Of a stretch of 10,313 bases of DNA, positions 1 through 6,796 are shown in pieces (the first letter of the stretch is position 1; each line of letters opens with the position of its first letter). A program made the position numbers and the translations under genes. The DNA is from an uncultured Ruminococcus sp. (GTDB taxonomy: Bacteria; Bacillota; Clostridia; Oscillospirales; Ruminococcaceae), in the NCBI GenBank assembly GCA_946537565.1, contig CAMNFW010000059.1:1-10313 (forward strand). The letters run 5' to 3'. The notes under the pieces were generated by a model. That model was not told the origin of the DNA. It worked only from the letters and a program-made list of their open reading frames with translations, and did not search any database.

Positions 1-2
1 TC

Positions 3-578
3 ACCTATCCTGTGCTTTGCGGAATCGACGAAGCCGGACGTGGCCCCCTGGCTGGTGACGTTTATGCTGCCGCTGTCATCCTCAATGATAACACTTCTGT
101 CAATTATCTCAACGACAGCAAAAAAATCTCCGAAAAACGCCGTGAGCTGCTCTTCGATGAGATCATTGAAAAGGCTGAGGCTTACTGTATCGCTTCCGCT
201 TCCGTTGAGGAGATCGACAGGCTCAATATCCTCCAGGCTGCTATGCTGGCTATGAAACGTGCTGCCGAAGGTCTCGGCATTACCCCGGATATGGCTCTGG
301 TTGACGGTAACCGCCTGCCCGCTCTTAACTGTCCTGCCTCCGCTGTTATCAAAGGCGATGCCACTTCTGCTTCTATCGCTGCGGCTTCCGTGCTGGCTAA
401 GGTCAGCCGTGACAGATATATGCGGCAGCTGGCTGAAAAATTCCCGGAGTACCAGTTTCAGCAGCATAAAGGCTATGGCACTAAACTCCACATAGATCTG
501 CTGAAAAAATACGGTCCCTCCCCCGTCCACAGACTCTCCTTCCTCAAAAAGATACTCGGTGACTGCTATGAAAAATAA
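3..578 (+). CDS. rnhB: Ribonuclease HII, 5' end outside the window
   Basis: RNase HII cuts the RNA strand of RNA-DNA hybrids and removes single ribonucleotides misincorporated into DNA. The frame is open to the left edge, reading T-Y-P-V-L-C-G-I-D-E-A-G-R-G. Family members start some residues before this motif, so the GTG at 12 is almost certainly an internal Val codon and the true start lies upstream. Numbering from that Val, the DEDD metal-binding residues are D6 and E7 (IDEAGRG), D98 (LVDGN) and D116 (IKGD). The conserved helix IAAASVLAKVSRD follows. One oddity is Asp at residue 16 in GPLAGDV, where most homologues have Pro. The gene overlaps the next one by 11 bases (568-578), consistent with an operon. 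Family assignment is very secure; the N-terminus cannot be seen. Confidence 0.96.
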   Translation, partial: TYPVLCGIDEAGRGPLAGDVYAAAVILNDNTSVNYLNDSKKISEKRRELLFDEIIEKAEAYCIASASVEEIDRLNILQAAMLAMKRAAEGLGITPDMALVDGNRLPALNCPASAVIKGDATSASIAAASVLAKVSRDRYMRQLAEKFPEYQFQQHKGYGTKLHIDLLKKYGPSPVHRLSFLKKILGDCYEK

Positions 579-945
579 CGAAACCGGCAGGCTCGGAGAA
601 GAGTTCGTTTGCAGATATCTCGCTGAAAGAGGCTACTCTATCTCAGCCAGAAACTTCCGCATCAAAGGCGGAGAGATCGACATTATTGCCCAAAACGATG
701 ACTACCTCGTCTTCGTGGAGGTCAAATCAAGAAAACCCGGCAGCTTGGTCTCCGGTTTCGAGGCTGTTGATCAGCGCAAAAAAGGTCTGATCATTCGTGC
801 CGCAAGTGATTATTGCTGTAAGCATCCTTCCCTTTTGCAGCCCAGATTCGATATCGCTCAGGTGATAATCAGCTGCGGAAGAGTGCTCAGCATTGATTAT
901 ATTATCAACGCCTATGACACAACAGGCTACAATTTTATTTTCTGA
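568..945 (+). CDS. yraN: YraN/UPF0102 family endonuclease-like protein
   Basis: This is a small protein of the YraN (UPF0102) family, which has a predicted PD-(D/E)XK nuclease fold and no firmly established role; it is often encoded beside rnhB. From ATG 568 it is 125 residues, close to the usual size of about 120. The family signature is intact: GRLGEEFVCRYL at residues 7-18, GYSISARNFR at 22-31, GGEIDII at 34-40, and FVEVKSRK at 49-56. D38, E51 and K53 match the expected catalytic positions. An in-frame GTG at 559 would add three residues, but ATG 568 fits the family N-terminus better and has a weak GGTG about 7 bases upstream. The start lies inside the end of rnhB, so translation may be coupled. 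A role in DNA processing is inferred only from fold and neighbour. Confidence 0.9.
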   Translation: MKNNETGRLGEEFVCRYLAERGYSISARNFRIKGGEIDIIAQNDDYLVFVEVKSRKPGSLVSGFEAVDQRKKGLIIRAASDYCCKHPSLLQPRFDIAQVIISCGRVLSIDYIINAYDTTGYNFIF

Positions 946-949
946 AGGG
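945..949 (+). promoter_or_regulatory. Ribosome binding site of thrC
   Basis: AAGGG lies 8 bases before ATG 958. This supports ATG 958 as the thrC start rather than the in-frame GTG at 949, which would overlap the site itself. It also overlaps the stop codon of yraN. Confidence 0.7.
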
Positions 950-957
950 TGATAATT

Positions 958-2451
958 ATGTTATACAACAGTACAAGAGACAGCAGTGTTAAAGTCAGCA
1001 GCGCACAGGCTATTACTCAGGGTATTTCTGTTGACGGCGGACTTTTTGTGCCGGAGGAAATTCCTTCACTCACTCTCGATGAGATCAAGTCTATCGGTGA
1101 AATGAAATACGCCGACAGAGCTGCTTTTGTTTTCAGCAAGTTCCTCACTGACTTCTCTGACGCTGAAATTCATTACTGCACCGACAACGCTTACTCTACT
1201 AAAAATTTTGAAACCGAAAGTATCGCAGAGATCGCTCATCTCTTCGACGGTACCTATATGCTTGAACTCTGGCACGGTCCTACCTGCGCTTTCAAGGATA
1301 TGGCTTTGCAGATACTCCCCTACTTTCTCACTACCTCTGCTAAAAAAATCAACCTCGATAAGAAGATCGTTATCCTTGTAGCTACCTCCGGCGATACCGG
1401 CAAGGCCGCTCTCGAAGGCTTTAAAGACGTTGAAGGCACTTCTATCCTCGTCTTCTACCCTGAGGACGGTGTAAGCCCTATGCAGAAAAGACAGATGAAG
1501 ACCCAGGAAGGCTCAAATGTCGGTGTTTGCGCTTTAAACGGTAATTTCGATGACTGCCAGAATGGTGTAAAAGCTATATTTACTGATAACGATGTCAAGG
1601 CTCAGCTGGAAAGCAGCGGCATGATGTTCTCCAGTGCCAACTCCATAAACTGGGGCAGACTTGTTCCTCAGATCGTTTACTATATTTCTGCTTACGCTGA
1701 ACTTGCAAGAGACGGTGAGATCAATCTCGGCGATAAGATCAATATCGTCGTTCCTACCGGAAACTTCGGCAATATCCTTGCCGCTTACTACGCTAAGCAT
1801 ATGGGTGTGCCGGTGAACAAGCTTATCTGCGCTTCAAATATCAATAACGTTCTTACTGACTTTATCAATACCGGTGTCTATGACAGAAACCGTCAGTTCT
1901 ATGCTACTGTTTCTCCTTCTATGGATATCCTCATCTCCAGCAACCTGGAAAGGCTCCTCTACCTCATGACCGGCAGAAATGATGCCGTTATCCGTGACTG
2001 GTTCGGAAAACTCGCTTCTGAAGGAAAATATGAGGTCACTGATGATGTCAAGGCTCAGCTTAAAGATGAGTTCTGCGCCGGCTTTTGCAATGACGACGAA
2101 ACTAAAGCTGCTATTCACAGCGTTTACGAAAAGTATTCCTATACCTGCGATACCCATACTGCTGTCGCTGTCAAGGTCTATAACGACTATAAGGCTGCAA
2201 CCGGTGATACTACTAAAACTATTATCGCTTCTACCGCAAGCCCCTATAAGTTCAGTGCTGCTGTTCTTGAGGCTGTTCAGAACGGAAAATCCGATCTCGA
2301 TGAATACGCTATGATCGACAAGCTGGCTGAGCTTTCAAAAATGCCAGTTCCTGCTGCTCTGGCTGACCTTAAAAACAAGCCCGAAAGATTCAGCGATGTC
2401 ATCAGCAAGGAGGAACAGAAACAGTATGTCCTCCGTACATTAGGCATCTGA
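958..2451 (+). CDS. thrC: Threonine synthase (PLP-dependent)
   Basis: Threonine synthase converts O-phospho-L-homoserine to L-threonine and phosphate, the last step of threonine biosynthesis, in the cytoplasm. The protein is 497 residues, the long form known from E. coli and yeast rather than the roughly 350-residue Bacillus form. The N-terminal domain has the SVDGGLFVPEEIP signature. The PLP-binding lysine is K113 in GPTCAFKDMALQ. SGDTGKAALEGF (about 144-155) and PTGNFGNILAAY (266-277) are the expected cofactor and substrate loops, and SANSINWGRLVPQ lies between them. The gene starts 12 bases after yraN and its stop codon shares one base with the next start. No leader peptide or T-box precedes it, as there is no room, so any amino-acid control must act at the upstream operon promoter. 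None of the other three cluster genes belongs to threonine synthesis. Confidence 0.96.
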   Translation: MLYNSTRDSSVKVSSAQAITQGISVDGGLFVPEEIPSLTLDEIKSIGEMKYADRAAFVFSKFLTDFSDAEIHYCTDNAYSTKNFETESIAEIAHLFDGTYMLELWHGPTCAFKDMALQILPYFLTTSAKKINLDKKIVILVATSGDTGKAALEGFKDVEGTSILVFYPEDGVSPMQKRQMKTQEGSNVGVCALNGNFDDCQNGVKAIFTDNDVKAQLESSGMMFSSANSINWGRLVPQIVYYISAYAELARDGEINLGDKINIVVPTGNFGNILAAYYAKHMGVPVNKLICASNINNVLTDFINTGVYDRNRQFYATVSPSMDILISSNLERLLYLMTGRNDAVIRDWFGKLASEGKYEVTDDVKAQLKDEFCAGFCNDDETKAAIHSVYEKYSYTCDTHTAVAVKVYNDYKAATGDTTKTIIASTASPYKFSAAVLEAVQNGKSDLDEYAMIDKLAELSKMPVPAALADLKNKPERFSDVISKEEQKQYVLRTLGI

Positions 2452-3152
2452 TGAGCCTGTTTGTACTGGGCGATCTGCATCTCTGTTTCAGCGACCCTTC
2501 CAAAACTATGAGTATATTCCCCGGCTGGGAGAATTATCAGGAGCGTATCCGGCAAAACTGGCTGGATAATATCTCACCGCAGGACACTATCGTCCTTGCC
2601 GGTGATATATCCTGGGGTATGTCCCTGGAACAGGCTCTGCCCGATTTCCAGTTCATCAATGAGCTGCCCGGAAAGAAGATCATTCTCAAAGGCAATCACG
2701 ACTACTGGTGGGCTACTCTTAACAAAATGCAGACCTTCTTTTCGGAACAGGCTTTGGATTCACTGTTCCTGCTGCATAATAACCACTACCAGTACGAAAG
2801 CTTCGGCATCTGCGGCACAAGAGGCTGGGTCAACGGTACAGATGACAACAGGGACGCTCAAAATGAAAAAGTCCTGAAACGTGAGGTCCAGCGCCTGGAA
2901 ACTTCTATCCTCTCCGCTGTAAACGCCGGGCTTGAACCCCTGGTTTTTATGCACTACCCACCTATATTTGCTTCAAATTTTAATTACGATATTCTCTCTG
3001 TGCTTTATAAATATGAGATCAAAAAATGCTACTACGGTCATATTCACGGCCGCTCAGCCCATGAGCTTTGCGTCCAGAACACCTATGACGGCATTGATTT
3101 CCACTTGATCTCCGGCGATTATACAAAATTTGTGCCGATAAAAGTGCTGTGA
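2451..3152 (+). CDS. Calcineurin-like metallophosphoesterase, unknown substrate
   Basis: This is a 233-residue metallophosphoesterase, probably cytoplasmic as no signal peptide or membrane segment is visible. All signature blocks of the dinuclear-metal fold are present in order: GDLHL (D8, H10), GDISWG (D52), GNHDYWW (N82, H83), MHYPP (H168) and GHIHG (H197, H199). The pattern resembles the family of predicted phosphohydrolases grouped in COG1768; I cannot name the substrate. The ATG overlaps the thrC stop in the arrangement TGATG, and the nearest strong Shine-Dalgarno sequence is 37 bases upstream inside thrC, so translation probably depends on termination-reinitiation by thrC ribosomes. It is the last gene of the first cluster, and the promoter of tig follows. 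No convincing terminator hairpin is visible after it, so some read-through into tig is possible. Confidence 0.88.
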   Translation: MSLFVLGDLHLCFSDPSKTMSIFPGWENYQERIRQNWLDNISPQDTIVLAGDISWGMSLEQALPDFQFINELPGKKIILKGNHDYWWATLNKMQTFFSEQALDSLFLLHNNHYQYESFGICGTRGWVNGTDDNRDAQNEKVLKREVQRLETSILSAVNAGLEPLVFMHYPPIFASNFNYDILSVLYKYEIKKCYYGHIHGRSAHELCVQNTYDGIDFHLISGDYTKFVPIKVL

Positions 3153-3184
3153 TTTGTGCAAAATGTAGAAGTGGAAATTTTTTG

Positions 3185-3213
3185 TAGAAAATTAATTTTA
3201 AATGTGGTATAAT
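3185..3213 (+). promoter_or_regulatory. Promoter of the tig gene, extended -10 type
   Basis: The -10 hexamer is a perfect TATAAT at 3208-3213, preceded by TGG, which gives an extended -10 (TGnTATAAT). The best -35 is TAGAAA at 3185-3190, four of six matches to TTGACA, with a 17-base spacer. Transcription would begin near 3220 and give a leader of about 80 bases. The spacer contains a perfect 12-base palindrome, AAAATTAATTTT (3188-3199). Confidence 0.75.
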
Positions 3214-3232
3214 ATTCCAAGTATGTAATTTG

Positions 3233-3277
3233 TATGCCTGATGGCATAACGCTGCCGCTGCAATTTTCAGCTGCGGT
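3233..3277 (+). promoter_or_regulatory. Two tandem hairpins in the tig leader
   Basis: The first hairpin is TATGCC (3233-3238), loop TGAT, GGCATA (3243-3248). The second, three bases on, pairs 3251-3260 with 3268-3277 around the loop CAATTTT; it has nine pairs, one of them G-U at the base, and one C-T mismatch. No T-tract follows, so this is not an intrinsic terminator. The ribosome binding site GGAGG at 3291-3295 stays unpaired. The hairpins may stabilise the 5' end of the mRNA or bind a regulator; that is inference. Confidence 0.5.
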
Positions 3278-3301
3278 ATATAAATATTATGGAGGAACGT
3301 C

Positions 3302-4633
3302 ATGAGTTTAAAATCTTCTAACAAAACCGATGTGAACACTACCGAGCTTATCATCACTATTGATGCTGAGACATTTGAGGGCGCTGTTGAAAAAGAATAT
3401 CAGCGTCAGAAGAAAAATATCCAGATCAAAGGATTCAGAAAAGGCAAGGTTCCAAGAAAGCTCGCTGAAAGAGAATTCGGTGAGGGCGCTTTCTATGAGG
3501 GTGCTATCAACTCCCTTCTCGGCCCTGAGATCGACGCTGCTGTAAGAGAAACCGGTCTTATCCTGGTTGACAGACCCAACGTTGAGGTAACTTCTATCGA
3601 CAAGGAAACAGGCGTTGAGCTTAAGGCTGTTTGTATCACAAAGCCTGAGATCGAGATCAGCGACTACAAGGGTATCAAGGCTCCTAAGCTCGTTAAAGAG
3701 ATCACTGAGGAGGATATCGACAAGCAGATCGAGATCATCAGAAAGAAAAATGCCCGCATCGTTTCTGTTGACGACAGACCCGCTCAGCTCGGCGATGAGG
3801 TTACTATAGACTTTGAAGGCTTCTTCGGTGACGAGGCTTTCGAAGGTGGCAAGGGTGAAGATCATCCCCTCGTTCTCGGCAGCGGTCAGTTTATCCCCGG
3901 TTTCGAGGATCAGATCGTTGGTCATAGCATCGGCGATAATTTCGATGTCGTTGTTACCTTCCCTGAGGACTACCAGATGACCGACTATGCCGGCAAGGAA
4001 GCTGTTTTCAAGACCTCTCTCAAGGCTATCAGCTTTGAAGAGCTTCCTGAGATCAACGATGACCTCATCAAGGACGCTACTGAGTTCGATACCGTTGCTG
4101 AGTACAGAGACGATATCAGATCCAAGCTCGAAGATGCTGCTGTTAAACAGGCTGATTCTTCCTTCGAGAATGCTGTTCTTCAGGCTATTATCGACAAGGT
4201 AGATGCTCCTATCCCTAACTGTATGTTCGAGCAGAGAATCGATACCCTTATCAATAACTTCGATCAGCAGCTCCAGCAGCAGGGTATGAATATCAACCTC
4301 TACTTCCAGTATACTGGTATGGATATGGATTCCTTCAGAGAAACCTACCGTGACAGAGCTGTCGGCGAGGTTAAGCTCAGACTCGCTCTCGAAAAGATCG
4401 CTGAACTCGAAAATATCCAGATCAATGACGAGGAGCTTAATGCCGGTCTTACTGAGATCGCTACTGCTAATAACGTTGACGTTGAAACCGTTCGCCGTGT
4501 TATTCCTATAGGTGAGTACACTGAGGACCTCAAAGTTCAGAAGGCTGTTGAATTTGTCAAGGAGAACGCTGTTATTGATAACTCAGCTCCTGAGGAGAAT
4601 GCTCCTGCTGCTAAGGAAGAGTCCGCTGAATAA
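3302..4633 (+). CDS. tig: Trigger factor, ribosome-associated chaperone and prolyl isomerase
   Basis: Trigger factor docks at the ribosome exit tunnel and shields emerging chains; it also has peptidyl-prolyl cis-trans isomerase activity. The protein is 443 residues, the normal size. The N-terminal ribosome-binding domain carries the signature GFRKGKVP at residues 44-51. The FKBP-like isomerase domain spans about 160-247 and includes LGSGQFIPGFEDQIVG. The helical C-terminal chaperone domain runs from about 250 to 430 and ends in an acidic, Ala/Glu-rich tail. GGAGG at 3291-3295 lies 6 bases before the ATG, a strong start signal. It has its own promoter and is followed by clpP and clpX, a common clostridial order. 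Codon use is heavily biased to GCT, ATC and CTC, as expected of a highly expressed gene. Confidence 0.97.
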   Translation: MSLKSSNKTDVNTTELIITIDAETFEGAVEKEYQRQKKNIQIKGFRKGKVPRKLAEREFGEGAFYEGAINSLLGPEIDAAVRETGLILVDRPNVEVTSIDKETGVELKAVCITKPEIEISDYKGIKAPKLVKEITEEDIDKQIEIIRKKNARIVSVDDRPAQLGDEVTIDFEGFFGDEAFEGGKGEDHPLVLGSGQFIPGFEDQIVGHSIGDNFDVVVTFPEDYQMTDYAGKEAVFKTSLKAISFEELPEINDDLIKDATEFDTVAEYRDDIRSKLEDAAVKQADSSFENAVLQAIIDKVDAPIPNCMFEQRIDTLINNFDQQLQQQGMNINLYFQYTGMDMDSFRETYRDRAVGEVKLRLALEKIAELENIQINDEELNAGLTEIATANNVDVETVRRVIPIGEYTEDLKVQKAVEFVKENAVIDNSAPEENAPAAKEESAE

Positions 4634-4690
4634 TCTTCTTTCACTGAACATAAGCTGTTTATAGCTTTCAAGATCATTATAAAAAAATGT

Positions 4691-4735
4691 CCTGCACATC
4701 GCCGGGCAGCTCTTAGCCGGTGCTGTGCAGGTTTT
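4691..4735 (+). terminator. Terminator or attenuator hairpin between tig and clpP
   Basis: CCTGCACA (4691-4698) pairs perfectly with TGTGCAGG (4724-4731). After one mismatch the stem continues with six more pairs (4700-4705 with 4717-4722, one G-U) around an 11-base loop. TTTT follows at 4732-4735, and a run of seven A lies at 4681-4687 on the other side. This is a stable hairpin but the T-tract is short, so it probably stops only part of transcription from tig. It ends 22 bases before clpP ATG 4758, leaving no room for a clpP promoter behind it. Confidence 0.75.
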
Positions 4736-4742
4736 AATCTAA

Positions 4743-4748
4743 GAAGGG
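4743..4748 (+). promoter_or_regulatory. Ribosome binding site that selects the clpP start
   Basis: GAAGGG lies directly against ATG 4749, 3 bases before ATG 4752 and 9 bases before ATG 4758. All three ATGs are in frame. Only the last has normal spacing, so ATG 4758 is the likely start. Confidence 0.7.
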
Positions 4749-4757
4749 ATGATGAAT

Positions 4758-5345
4758 ATGAGCTTTATACCATATGTTGTTGAACAGACAAGCAGAGGAG
4801 AAAGATCTTACGATATCTTTTCCAGACTGCTGAATGACAGGATCATAATGCTTTCCGACCAGGTCAATGATGTGACAGCAAGCCTTGTAGTTGCTCAGCT
4901 TCTGTTCCTGGAAAGCCAGGATACAGAAAAGGATATTTCTCTGTATATCAACAGCCCCGGCGGTTCTATCACCTCCGGTATGGCTATCTACGATACTATG
5001 CAGTATATCAAATGCGATGTTTCAACTATTTGTATTGGTATGGCTGCTTCTATGGGCGCATTCCTTCTTGCTGCCGGCGCAAAGGGAAAGCGTTTCGCTC
5101 TCCCTAACAGCGAGATAATGATACACCAGCCCCTTATCTCCGGCGGTCTCTCCGGTCAGTGTACTGATATCAAGATCCACTCCGACCACCTGCTTCGCAC
5201 CCGTCAGAAAATGAACGAGCTGCTGGCACTTAATACAGGCAAAAGCGTTGAACAGGTAACTATCGACACAGAGCGTGATAACTATATGACCGCTCAGGAA
5301 GCTCTCGAATACGGTCTTATCGACAAGGTTATTGAAAAGAGGTAA
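4758..5345 (+). CDS. clpP: ATP-dependent Clp protease proteolytic subunit
   Basis: ClpP forms a tetradecameric serine-protease barrel in the cytoplasm that degrades proteins fed in by ClpX or other Clp ATPases. From ATG 4758 it is 195 residues, the usual length for a gram-positive ClpP. The start [20 protein letters not shown] matches the processed or mature N-terminus of homologues. The catalytic triad is S98 (GMAASMGAF), H123 (IMIHQP) and D174 (second Asp of DTERD). The oxyanion-loop motif SPGGSITSG is intact. clpX follows 8 bases after the stop, so the two are certainly cotranscribed. I found no CtsR or CIRCE operator upstream. Transcription probably comes by read-through of the hairpin at 4691-4735 or from a weak promoter in front of it, where only a poor candidate -10 (TATAAA, 4678-4683) is seen. 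Confidence 0.97.
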   Translation: MSFIPYVVEQTSRGERSYDIFSRLLNDRIIMLSDQVNDVTASLVVAQLLFLESQDTEKDISLYINSPGGSITSGMAIYDTMQYIKCDVSTICIGMAASMGAFLLAAGAKGKRFALPNSEIMIHQPLISGGLSGQCTDIKIHSDHLLRTRQKMNELLALNTGKSVEQVTIDTERDNYMTAQEALEYGLIDKVIEKR

Positions 5346-5353
5346 GTTATCCA

Positions 5354-6637
5354 ATGGCTGAATTTAAATCATGCAACTTCTGCGGCAAGGGCGAAAACCG
5401 TGTTCACAGTATGTTCTCCGCCGGAACCGCTAATATATGCGATGAATGTGTCTGCTACTGCTATGAGCTTATTTATGGCCCCGCTATCACTAAGGCACAG
5501 AAAAAAGCTATCAATCCAGATAAAAATTACGATCTCTCCGGTATGAAGCTCCTTAAGCCTACCGAGATCAAGGCTTTCCTTGACGAATACGTTATCGGTC
5601 AGGATGAAGCTAAAATTTCTCTTGCTGTTGCTGTTTATAACCACTATAAAAGAATTCTCAGCCAGGATAATAAAAAATCTCAGGATCTCGACGGCGTTGA
5701 GCTTCAAAAGAGCAATGTCCTCCTTCTCGGTCCTACAGGTGTCGGAAAAACTTTCCTCGCACAGACCCTGGCTAAGCTCCTTAACGTTCCCTTCGCTATC
5801 GCTGATGCCACCACTATCACTGAGGCTGGCTATGTCGGTGATGACGTTGAAAATGTTCTGCTCCGCCTTATCCAGGCTGCCGACTACGATGTCAAGGCTG
5901 CTCAGAGAGGTATCATCTATATTGATGAGATCGACAAGATCGCAAGAAAATCTGAAAATACTTCCCTTACCCGTGATGTAAGCGGTGAGGGCGTTCAGCA
6001 GGCTCTGCTTAAGATCATTGAAGGCACCGTTTCCAATGTTCCCCCGCAGGGCGGCAGAAAACACCCCAATCAGGAAGTTATACAGATAGATACAAGAAAT
6101 ATCCTCTTCATCTGCGGCGGCGCTTTCGATGGCCTCGAAAGACAAATTCAGAAACGTATCGGCAAAGCCCCTATCGGCTTCGGCGGTGAGATCAAAACCG
6201 CTCAGGAGGAAAAGAATAATATCTTCAAAAAGGTTATCCCGAAGGATCTTATCAAGTTCGGTATGGTGCCGGAATTTGTCGGCCGTCTTCCTGTTATAAC
6301 CGTTCTCGAAGAGCTTAACGAGGAGTCTCTCGTCAGAATTCTCACTGAGCCTAAAAATGCCCTCATCAAACAGTATAAAAAACTCTTTGAATATGATGAC
6401 GTTGAACTCGAAATCAACGATGACGCTCTTATCGAAATCGCTAAAAAGGCTATCGCCCAGAAAACCGGCGCAAGAGGTCTTCGCTCAATTCTCGAAGGCG
6501 TTCTTATGAATACTATGTATCTCGTTCCTTCCGACGGAAGCATCGCAAGAGTTACTGTTACTAAAGAGTGCATTACCGAAAACGCTCAGCCGGTTCTTAT
6601 GAACAGACGCAATAAGATCGTTAACCTTGCACAATAA
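5354..6637 (+). CDS. clpX: ATP-dependent Clp protease ATPase subunit ClpX
   Basis: ClpX is the hexameric AAA+ unfoldase that recognises substrates and threads them into ClpP. The protein is 427 residues, full length. The N-terminal zinc-binding domain has CNFC (C7, C10) and CDEC (C29, C32); two further cysteines, C34 and C36, follow closely. The ATPase core has Walker A GPTGVGKT (126-133), pore loop GYVG (159-162), Walker B IIYIDEID (187-194), and sensor-2 GARGLRSI (372-379). The IGF tripeptide at 274-276 is the loop that docks on ClpP, so a partnership with the adjacent clpP product is well supported. AAGAGG at 5337-5342, overlapping the end of clpP, is a plausible ribosome binding site 11 bases before the ATG. 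A strong terminator closes the operon; no lon gene follows, although one often does in related genomes. Confidence 0.98.
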   Translation: MAEFKSCNFCGKGENRVHSMFSAGTANICDECVCYCYELIYGPAITKAQKKAINPDKNYDLSGMKLLKPTEIKAFLDEYVIGQDEAKISLAVAVYNHYKRILSQDNKKSQDLDGVELQKSNVLLLGPTGVGKTFLAQTLAKLLNVPFAIADATTITEAGYVGDDVENVLLRLIQAADYDVKAAQRGIIYIDEIDKIARKSENTSLTRDVSGEGVQQALLKIIEGTVSNVPPQGGRKHPNQEVIQIDTRNILFICGGAFDGLERQIQKRIGKAPIGFGGEIKTAQEEKNNIFKKVIPKDLIKFGMVPEFVGRLPVITVLEELNEESLVRILTEPKNALIKQYKKLFEYDDVELEINDDALIEIAKKAIAQKTGARGLRSILEGVLMNTMYLVPSDGSIARVTVTKECITENAQPVLMNRRNKIVNLAQ

Positions 6638-6644
6638 AATTTAT

Positions 6645-6679
6645 GTCCCCTTTCTTCTCAGAGAGGGGACTTTTTTTTT
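6645..6679 (+). terminator. Strong intrinsic terminator after clpX
   Basis: GTCCCCTTTC (6645-6654) pairs with GAGAGGGGAC (6661-6670) in a 10-pair stem with one G-U pair, around the 6-base loop TTCTCA. Nine T follow at 6671-6679. This is a textbook Rho-independent terminator and ends the tig-clpP-clpX unit. Confidence 0.95.
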
Positions 6680-6716
6680 GTATCTATCACCGCATAGTTT
6701 AAACCTGTACCGGAAT

Positions 6717-6745
6717 TTGACAAATCTGTAAATATGTGATATACT
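6717..6745 (+). promoter_or_regulatory. Near-consensus promoter of the TetR-family gene
   Basis: The -35 is a perfect TTGACA (6717-6722), the spacer is 17 bases, and the -10 is TATACT (6740-6745, five of six). Transcription would begin near 6752. A promoter this strong for a regulator gene suggests that it is normally repressed, probably by its own product. Confidence 0.85.
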
Positions 6746-6748
6746 TAC
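6728..6748. promoter_or_regulatory. Candidate TetR-type operator palindrome
   Basis: A 21-base imperfect palindrome is centred on G6738. Eight of ten position pairs are complementary, including the outer GTAA (6728-6731) with TTAC (6745-6748) and the inner TAT (6733-6735) with ATA (6741-6743). It covers the spacer and the -10 hexamer, so a bound dimer would block RNA polymerase. A second, overlapping repeat is TGATA-N7-TATCA (6737-6753). Size and position suit autorepression by the TetR-family protein that follows, but binding is inferred. Confidence 0.5.
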
Positions 6749-6796
6749 TATCATACAAGGAACTGCCCGTCAGCTCCACAAGGAGGTATAACCCTT

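Noticed and set aside
12..14. GTG at 12 as the start of rnhB
   Set aside because: The frame is open to the window edge, the GTG sits only a few codons before the catalytic motif, and homologues extend further upstream; no ribosome binding site can be seen.
3153..3301. Riboswitch or T-box in the tig leader
   Set aside because: There are only two short hairpins, with no terminator, no T-box sequence and no known aptamer core.
3308..3925. Minus-strand open frame inside tig (205 codons)
   Set aside because: It is a shadow of tig with a low-complexity Leu/Asp/Ser-rich translation and no own ribosome binding site.
4749..4757. ATG 4749 or ATG 4752 as the clpP start
   Set aside because: They lie 0 and 3 bases from the GAAGGG ribosome binding site, too close to use; ATG 4758 has normal spacing and matches the usual ClpP N-terminus.
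4634..4757. CtsR or CIRCE heat-shock operator upstream of clpP
   Set aside because: I looked for GGTCAAA repeats and for TTAGCACTC-N9-GAGTGCTAA and found neither.
5369..6145. Long open frame on the minus strand inside clpX (258 codons)
   Set aside because: It is antisense to a complete, highly conserved clpX. The open frame comes from the strong codon bias of the sense gene, and its translation shows no recognisable motif.
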